Assembly (NCBI RefSeq): GCF_020026305.1
Contig: NZ_CP075691.1
Coordinates: 7,130,001-7,194,000, forward strand
Direction of reading: 5' to 3'
From: Streptomyces sp. 135
GTDB taxonomy: Bacteria > Actinomycetota > Actinomycetes > Streptomycetales > Streptomycetaceae
DNA: 64,000 nucleotides
Part shown: in pieces, positions 58,843 to 64,000 of the stretch
Layout of the letters: each line of letters starts with the position of its first letter
Numbering within the stretch: position 1 is the stretch's first letter
Program-made: the position numbers and the translations under genes
The notes under the pieces: model-generated
The model's database searches: none
Seen by the model: the letters and a program-made list of their open reading frames with translations, nothing else
Told to the model about the DNA's origin: nothing

Positions 58843-59627
58843 CCCCGGAAACCGTACCGCCCCTTGAAGTGCGTGAGTTGACCGTCCGTTTCGCGGGGCT
58901 CACCGCCCTGGACGCCGTCAGCTTCACCGTCCGCCCCGGCACCGTGCACGCCGTCATCGGACCCAACGGCGCGGGCAAGTCCACCTGCTTCAACGTCCTG
59001 TCCGGCGTCTACCGCGCTTCCGGCGGCAGCGTCCGCTTCGGGGAGCACGAGCTCACCGCCATGCGTCCGCACGAGATCGCAGGCCTCGGCGTCGCACGCA
59101 TCTTCCAGAACCTCGCGCTGCCGCCCCGCGCCACGGTCGCCGACAGCCTGCTGCTGGGCCGCCACCGCCTGACCCGCACCGGCTTCCTGGCCGCCGGGCT
59201 CCGCCTCCCCTCGGCGGCCCGCGAGGAGCGCCTGCACCGCGAACGCGTCCGCGAGATCGCCGCGTTCGTCGGTCTCGAACGCCAACTCGACCAGCCCGCC
59301 GGATCCTTGCCCTACGGACAGCAGAAACTCGCCGAGCTGGCCCGCGCCCTGTGCATGGAGCCACGCCTGCTCCTCCTCGACGAACCCGTCGCCGGGATGA
59401 CCGGCGACGAGCGGCGCCGCACGGCCGCCGTCATCGCGGGCGTCCGCGACAGCCTCGGCATCTCGATCGTCCTGGTCGAACACGACATGGGGGTGGTGAT
59501 GCGGCTCGCGGACGCGGTGACCGTACTGGACTTCGGGCGCCGCATCGCCGACGGCGCCCCCACCGACGTACAGAACGACCCGGCGGTCATCCGCGCCTAC
59601 CTGGGAGAGGGGGACACCCGCTCATGA
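58839..59627 (+). CDS. livG: Branched-chain-type ABC transporter ATP-binding protein (LivG-like)
   Basis: A 262-residue ATPase of the LivG type. Walker A is GPNGAGKST; GVARIFQNLALPPRATVADS follows; the signature SLPYGQQKLAELARALCM and Walker B LLLLDEPVAGM are intact. The C-terminus ends PAVIRAYLGEGDTRS as in LivG proteins. It overlaps livF by four bases (GTGA) and the next permease by four bases (ATGA). Confidence 0.9.
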   Translation: MTPETVPPLEVRELTVRFAGLTALDAVSFTVRPGTVHAVIGPNGAGKSTCFNVLSGVYRASGGSVRFGEHELTAMRPHEIAGLGVARIFQNLALPPRATVADSLLLGRHRLTRTGFLAAGLRLPSAAREERLHRERVREIAAFVGLERQLDQPAGSLPYGQQKLAELARALCMEPRLLLLDEPVAGMTGDERRRTAAVIAGVRDSLGISIVLVEHDMGVVMRLADAVTVLDFGRRIADGAPTDVQNDPAVIRAYLGEGDTRS

Positions 59628-60514
59628 CCACCTTCACCGAACTCCTCCTCAACGGACTCTCCATGGGCTCCGTCTACGCGCTCATCGCGCTCGGCTTCGT
59701 CGTCATCTTCCGCGCCACCGAGGTGGTCAACTTCGCCCACGCCTCGCTGCTCCTCGCGGGCGGCTACATCACCGCGTCCCTCCACGACGACCTCGGCTTC
59801 TGGCCGGCGCTGCTCGTGGGCATCGCGGGCGCGGCCGTCGTCGGGGCCGCCGTGGAGTTCCTCGTCATGCGCCGCTACCGGGGCGCCGACCACAGTGTGC
59901 TCGCCATCGTCACGATCGGCGTCGACATCCTGCTCACCACCGAGCTGACCCGGCGCCTCGGCACCGACGTGCTGCCGCTCGGCGACCCCTGGGGCGACGA
60001 CGTGCTGACCCTCGGCCCGATCTCCCTCGCCCACACCCGCATCGCCGCGTTCGTCGCCGCCGCCCTGCTCATCACCGTCTTCCTGCTGGCCTTCCGCTAC
60101 ACCTCCTGGGGCGTGGCGATGCGCGCCGCCGCCGAGAGCCCGGAGACCGCCGCCCTGATGGGGGTACGGCTGGGGCGGGTCTCGCTCGGCGCGTGGGCGG
60201 TGGCCGGGGCACTCGCCGCCGTCGCAGCGCTGTTCCTCACCGTCTTCCCGACGCCCGGCCTGGAGCGCGCCACCTCGCTGGCCGCCCTGAAGGCGTTCCC
60301 CGCCGCGATCCTCGGCGGCCTCGACTCCACCACCGGTGCCCTGGTCGGCGGCCTCGTCGTCGGCGTCACCGAGTCCCTCGCCACCGGCTACCAGAGCGAA
60401 CTGACGTTCCTCGGGCGCGGCCTCGGCGACCTCGCGCCCTACCTCGTCATGACCGTGATCCTGCTGATCCGGCCCGCCGGGCTCTTCGGCACGAAGGAGC
60501 TCGCCCGTGTCTGA
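59624..60514 (+). CDS. livH: Branched-chain-type ABC transporter permease (LivH-like)
   Basis: A 296-residue membrane permease with about eight helices. LLLNGLSMGSVYALIALGFV at the N-terminus, VVNFAHASLLLAGGYIT and LAALKAFPAAILGGLDSTTG are LivH hallmarks. It pairs with the LivM-like permease whose gene overlaps its end by eight bases. The substrate may be a branched-chain or other hydrophobic amino acid, or urea/amide; the PucR neighbour also allows a nucleobase-related compound. Confidence 0.9.
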   Translation: MTTFTELLLNGLSMGSVYALIALGFVVIFRATEVVNFAHASLLLAGGYITASLHDDLGFWPALLVGIAGAAVVGAAVEFLVMRRYRGADHSVLAIVTIGVDILLTTELTRRLGTDVLPLGDPWGDDVLTLGPISLAHTRIAAFVAAALLITVFLLAFRYTSWGVAMRAAAESPETAALMGVRLGRVSLGAWAVAGALAAVAALFLTVFPTPGLERATSLAALKAFPAAILGGLDSTTGALVGGLVVGVTESLATGYQSELTFLGRGLGDLAPYLVMTVILLIRPAGLFGTKELARV

Positions 60515-61586
60515 CACCCGCCGTACACACGTCTGGCGCCGTACGTCCCTCTGGGCGGCCGCCGCCGTGGTGCTGCTCGCCCTGCCCTTCTACCTGGACC
60601 GCTTCTGGCTCCAGGCGGGCCTCTTCGCGATGGCCGCCGCGATCGGCGCGATCGGCATCAACCTCCTCACCGGCGCCACCGGCCAGCTCTCCATGGGCCA
60701 CGCCTTCTTCCTCGCCGTCGGGGCGTACGGCTACTGCGTCCTCGCCGGGGACGGCGGCGACGGCCTGACCGGCCTGGGGCTGCCCACGTGGCTCGCCGCC
60801 GCGCTCGCGGTGGCCCTCGCCGGGCTCGCGGGCGGCCTCTTCAGCCCCATCGCCGGACGGCTGCGCGGCGCCTACCTCGGCATCGCGACGCTCGCGCTGA
60901 TCTTCATCGGGCAGCACGTGCTGTTCAACGCCCACGACTTGACCGGCGGCTCCAACGGACGCGACGTCCCGCCCCTGAGCCTCTTCGGCCTCACCTTCGA
61001 CGAGCGCGAGGCCGTCGTCGCCGCCGTGCCCTTCGGCTCCGCGGAGAAGCTCTGGTACGCCGGCCTCGTGCTGCTCCTGGCCTGCGGGCTCTTCGCCCGG
61101 GGCGTGCTGCGCGGCCGTCCGGGGCGGGCCATGAACGCGATCCGCGACCACCGCGTCGCCGCCGGTGTCATCGGTGTGCCGGTGGCCCGCTACCGCGCCG
61201 GGGTCTTCGTCCTGTCGTCGATGTACGCGGGCCTCGCGGGCGTGCTGCTCGCCCTCGTCTTCCAGCGCACGGTGCCGGACTACTTCGGCATGACGCTCTC
61301 CCTGGAGTACCTCGCCATGATCGTCATCGGCGGCCTCGGCTCGGTCTCCGGGGCGGTCGCGGGCGCGGCCCTCGTCTCCCTCCTCCCGCAGCTGCTGACC
61401 CGCTACAGCGACGCGCTGCCGCTCGTGTCGGCGCCGGGCACGGGCGGGATCTCACCGGGCGAGGCGTCCCGGTACCTGTACGGCGCCGCCGTCGTGGCGG
61501 TGGTGCTCTTCCTGCCCGGCGGCCTGGTGAGGATCACCGCCCGGCGCAGCAAACCCACTCCAGGCACCCCAGGGGAGACAGCATGA
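60507..61586 (+). CDS. livM: Branched-chain-type ABC transporter permease (LivM-like)
   Basis: A 359-residue permease. The LivM motifs are GINLLTGATGQLSMGHAFFL, then RLRGAYLGIATLALIFIGQH, the EAA-like AMNAIRDHRVAAGVIGVPVA and EYLAMIVIGGLGSVSGAVAG. It forms the channel with LivH. The start GTG overlaps livH and its stop overlaps the binding-protein gene by four bases, so all five genes form one translationally coupled operon. Confidence 0.9.
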   Translation: MSDTRRTHVWRRTSLWAAAAVVLLALPFYLDRFWLQAGLFAMAAAIGAIGINLLTGATGQLSMGHAFFLAVGAYGYCVLAGDGGDGLTGLGLPTWLAAALAVALAGLAGGLFSPIAGRLRGAYLGIATLALIFIGQHVLFNAHDLTGGSNGRDVPPLSLFGLTFDEREAVVAAVPFGSAEKLWYAGLVLLLACGLFARGVLRGRPGRAMNAIRDHRVAAGVIGVPVARYRAGVFVLSSMYAGLAGVLLALVFQRTVPDYFGMTLSLEYLAMIVIGGLGSVSGAVAGAALVSLLPQLLTRYSDALPLVSAPGTGGISPGEASRYLYGAAVVAVVLFLPGGLVRITARRSKPTPGTPGETA

Positions 61587-62851
61587 ACACACGCACACTG
61601 ACCAGGGCCACGGCGGCCGCCACCGCCGTCGCCGCGCTGCTCGCGCTCACCGCGTGCAGCTCCAAGGCGACCGACGGCGACACGGACGGCGAAAAGAACG
61701 CGGGAGGCGTGAAGACCGGCGAGGGCGTCTCCGGCAAGACCATCAACCTCGGTGTCCTCACCGACATGACCGGCGTCTACGCCACCCTCGGCAAGAGCGT
61801 CACCCAGGCCCAGCAGCTCTACGTCGACCAGACCAACGCCGACGGCGGCATCTGCGGCCATCAGCTGAAGCTCACCGTCCGCGACCACGGCTACGACCCG
61901 CAGAAGGCCGTCGCCGCCTACACCGAGCTGGAGCCGAAGGTCCTCGGCTTCGCCCAGTTCATCGGCTCGCCCTTCGTGGCCGCCGTCAAGCAGCGCGTCG
62001 ACGGCGACAAGGGCCTGGTCCTGCCCCAGGCCTGGTCGGCGAACCTGCTGGGCAGCCCGTACGTACGAGTGATCGGTTCGACGTACGACCTGGAGACGAT
62101 CAACGCGATCGACTTCCTGATGAAGGAGAAGGGCCTCAAGAAGGGCGACAAGCTCGGGCACGTCTACTTCGAGGGCGACTACGGCGAGAGCGCCCTGAAG
62201 GGCTCCAAGCACATGGCCGAGAAGGCGGGCCTCACCGTCGTCGAACAGAAGATCAAGCCGACGGACAACGACATGACCGCGCAGGTCTCCGCCCTGAAGA
62301 AGGCCGGGGTCAAGGGCGTCGTGATCAGCGCGGGCCCCCGCCAGGCGGCCTCCCTGGTAGGCGTCGCCGCGGCCGGCCGCTTCGATGTCCCGGTCATCGG
62401 CAACAACTCGGCGTTCGCCCCGCAGCTCCTCGCCACGCAGGCGGGCCCCGCCCTGGAGAAGAACTACTACGTGGCCTCGCCGACGCTGCCGATCGGCGCG
62501 GACACGGCGGCGGCGAAGAAGCTCGTCGCCGACTACAAGAAGGCCCACCCCAAGGACGCGCTCGACAACGGAGTCGTGGCGGGCTGGACGGCGGCCTCCG
62601 TCTTCGGTGAGGCCCTGAAGAAGGCGTGCGAGGACAAGGACCTCACGCGGGACGGCGTCGGCAAGGCCCTGCTGACCCTGGACGCCTTCGACTCCGGCTT
62701 CGGCGTCCGGCAGGACTTCACCGACCCGAAGGCGCCCTCCTCCAAGGAGAGCGTGATCCTCCGCCCGGACAAGAAGGCGACCGGCGGCATGCAGGTGGTC
62801 CGGGAGCCGGGCGCGGCCCAGGCGGCGCGGGGCTACACGGCCGGCAGCTGA
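61583..62851 (+). CDS. livK: Branched-chain-type ABC transporter substrate-binding lipoprotein
   Basis: A 422-residue periplasmic-binding-type lipoprotein. The lipobox is AALLALTACSS. The mature fold starts KTINLGVLTDMTGVYATLGK, followed by GHQLKLTVRDHGYDPQKAVA and KAGVKGVVISAGPRQAASLV, as in Leu/Ile/Val-binding proteins. It captures the substrate outside the membrane. The gene has GGGGAGA upstream and is followed by a strong terminator, so it closes the operon. Confidence 0.91.
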   Translation: MNTRTLTRATAAATAVAALLALTACSSKATDGDTDGEKNAGGVKTGEGVSGKTINLGVLTDMTGVYATLGKSVTQAQQLYVDQTNADGGICGHQLKLTVRDHGYDPQKAVAAYTELEPKVLGFAQFIGSPFVAAVKQRVDGDKGLVLPQAWSANLLGSPYVRVIGSTYDLETINAIDFLMKEKGLKKGDKLGHVYFEGDYGESALKGSKHMAEKAGLTVVEQKIKPTDNDMTAQVSALKKAGVKGVVISAGPRQAASLVGVAAAGRFDVPVIGNNSAFAPQLLATQAGPALEKNYYVASPTLPIGADTAAAKKLVADYKKAHPKDALDNGVVAGWTAASVFGEALKKACEDKDLTRDGVGKALLTLDAFDSGFGVRQDFTDPKAPSSKESVILRPDKKATGGMQVVREPGAAQAARGYTAGS

Positions 62852-62859
62852 CGGCACGG

Positions 62860-62895
62860 AAAAGGGGCCCGAACCGAATGGTTCGGGCCCCTTTT
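62860..62895. terminator. Rho-independent bidirectional terminator
   Basis: A perfect 16-bp stem (left arm AAAAGGGGCCCGAACC, 62860-62875; loop GAAT; right arm 62880-62895) ends with a T run on either strand. It lies between the transporter operon and the converging pssA gene and should end both transcripts. Confidence 0.9.
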
Positions 62896-62927
62896 GCCGG
62901 GTACAGAGGTTGAGCCGGGTACAGAGG

Positions 62928-63782
62928 CTACGGCAACTGCGCGGCCCGGGCCTCGCGCCGGTTGCCCCGGAAGTTGTTCACCCGTCGGGCGGTGGCGAAC
63001 AGGGGGATCACCGCGCCGAGGACCGCCTGGAGCGCGCAGCCGGTCTGCAGGAGCAGCTGGCCGCCGGGCGCGTCGAACGCCCAGGCCGCGAGGAGCCCCA
63101 TGGCCGCCACGATCCACGCGAGCATGGCCACCGCGAGGGGACCGCGCGGCTTCGGGTACTCGACGCGGCTGACCATGAGCCAGGCCGTGCCGAGGATCGC
63201 GAGGAGCGTCGCCACGAAGGGCAGCTCAAGGAGCACGATCGAGACGACCGTGAGGGCACCGAAGGGTGATGGCATGCCCTGGAAGGTGCCGTCCTTCACG
63301 GTCACGCAACTGAACCGCGCGAGCCGCAGCACCACCGCCAGGAGCACCACGATCGCGCCCACCGCCGCCACGCGCTGGTGCGCGTCGTCCGCGACCATGC
63401 CGTAGACGAGGACGAAGTACGCCGGCGCAAGGCCGAAGCTGATCAGGTCCGAGAGGTTGTCCAGCTCGGCGCCCATCGGCGAGGACCGCAGCTTGCGCGC
63501 CACGAGCCCGTCGAAGAGGTCGAAGACGGCCGCGCAGAGCATCAGGATCACGGCGGTCGCGGCGGAGTGCCGCGCCATGCCGCTCTCGGTGCTGCCCTGG
63601 AGGTACGGCGTGAGGATGCCCGTGGTGGTGAAGTACACCGCCATGAACCCGCACGTGGCGTTGCCGAGGGTGAGGGTGTCCGCTATTGAGAGGCGCAACG
63701 AGAGGGGCATCTCCTCGTCGGCCTCGTCCTCCAGGGCCTCGGGCACCCAGCCCGTCTGGGTCTCAGGATCAACCACGGTCAA
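62928..63782 (-). CDS. pssA: CDP-diacylglycerol-serine O-phosphatidyltransferase
   Basis: A 284-residue membrane enzyme that makes phosphatidylserine from CDP-diacylglycerol and serine. The CDP-alcohol phosphotransferase motif is complete: FDGLVARKLRSSPMGAELDN followed by LSDLISFG. There are about eight membrane segments (for example AYFVLVYGMVAD, VVLLAVVLRLARF). The TTG at 63782 has GGGGTGA upstream; GTG 63776 is an alternative. Either start overlaps the end of psd, so the two steps of phosphatidylethanolamine synthesis are translationally coupled. Confidence 0.93.
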   Translation of the reverse strand: MTVVDPETQTGWVPEALEDEADEEMPLSLRLSIADTLTLGNATCGFMAVYFTTTGILTPYLQGSTESGMARHSAATAVILMLCAAVFDLFDGLVARKLRSSPMGAELDNLSDLISFGLAPAYFVLVYGMVADDAHQRVAAVGAIVVLLAVVLRLARFSCVTVKDGTFQGMPSPFGALTVVSIVLLELPFVATLLAILGTAWLMVSRVEYPKPRGPLAVAMLAWIVAAMGLLAAWAFDAPGGQLLLQTGCALQAVLGAVIPLFATARRVNNFRGNRREARAAQLP

Positions 63783-64000
63783 TGCGAGTCACCCCAGCCA
63801 CGGTCTTCTGACCGACCTCGACGTCCACCTCGACACCCTCCGGGAGGTAGATGTCGACACGCGAGCCGAAGCGGATCAGGCCGATCCGCTCGCCCTGCTC
63901 CACCTTCGTGCCCTGCGGCACGTACGGCACGATGCGCCGCGCGACCGCGCCCGCGATCTGGATCATCTCGATGTCGCCGAGCTCGGTGTCGAAGTGCCAG
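63769..64000 (-). CDS. psd: Phosphatidylserine decarboxylase, C-terminal part (5' end outside window)
   Basis: Only the last 76 codons are in the window. The reading frame is open to the right edge (WHFDTELGDIE before MIQIAGAVARRIVPYVPQG). The autocatalytic cleavage site GERIGLIRFGSRVDIYLPE is present; here the family LGST motif takes the form FGSR, as in short bacterial Psd enzymes, with the serine giving the pyruvoyl group. It converts phosphatidylserine to phosphatidylethanolamine and overlaps pssA by a few bases. Confidence 0.9.
   Translation of the reverse strand, partial: WHFDTELGDIEMIQIAGAVARRIVPYVPQGTKVEQGERIGLIRFGSRVDIYLPEGVEVDVEVGQKTVAGVTRIDRG

Overview
The window is very GC-rich with strong third-position G/C bias and frequent GTG/TTG starts. 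It carries several leaderless-type starts (TAnnnT box 6-7 nt before the start codon) and a Streptomyces-style extragenic repeat. Gene content (glutamate gluABCD-like ABC operon, DUF2637, DUF2795, 8-HDF-type photolyase, second methionine aminopeptidase with an XRE partner) points to a Streptomyces chromosome. No tRNA, rRNA or CRISPR array was seen.

Region by region. 0-6.3 kb is a worn segment: the end of a HEAT-repeat gene, an alanine/sodium symporter remnant fused in frame to the C-terminal half of an NhaA antiporter, an intact CPA-type cation/proton antiporter with a two-RCK membrane protein, then fragments of an OB-fold membrane protein and of a VirD4/TraG-like coupling protein. 6.3-24.9 kb is mostly ordinary chromosome: a fused PcaD-PcaC protein lacking the usual nucleophile serine, metallo-hydrolase, exonuclease III, secreted SGNH hydrolase, the glutamate uptake operon, a secreted CocE-like hydrolase, an L,D-transpeptidase, gamma-glutamyltransferase, an SMI1/WD40 gene broken by four frame changes, and a divergent methionine aminopeptidase/XRE pair.

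25.1-34.2 kb is a reductive pyrimidine catabolism locus: beta-ureidopropionase, class III aminotransferase, dihydropyrimidinase and, further on, an F420-type LLM oxidoreductase. The set is split by a block with a decayed guanine deaminase, a DUF2637 protein, a truncated ABC-2 membrane protein, a GNAT enzyme and a TetR regulator. A tandem 21-bp repeat lies upstream of its first gene. 34.2-43.6 kb holds a TetR/DUF2867 pair, a DUF4232 lipoprotein, a lipoate ligase with its accessory domain at the N-terminus, an SDR plus photolyase operon, two tandem family-2 glycosyltransferases and a YbdK-type carboxylate-amine ligase.

43.9-47.5 kb is the most interesting part: a lasso-peptide cluster on the minus strand in the order precursor (A), cyclase (C), RRE protein (B1), leader peptidase (B2). 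The precursor is intact and predicts a 22-residue aromatic-rich core with a Gly1-Asp9 ring. The cyclase has one frame change, B2 is frameshifted and has lost its 3' end, and the B1-B2 interval is filled by a minisatellite of about 770 bp. The cluster is probably damaged, unless the frame changes are sequence errors and B2 is supplied elsewhere.

47.5-64 kb returns to chromosome: a second gamma-glutamyltransferase-like protein, inositol monophosphatase family enzyme, FAD oxidoreductase with a macrodomain protein, an alkylation repair operon (Ada-AlkA fusion and Ogt), Nudix hydrolase, glycerate kinase, a PucR-type regulator divergent from a five-gene branched-chain-type ABC transporter, a strong bidirectional terminator, and the phospholipid genes pssA and psd (psd runs off the right edge).
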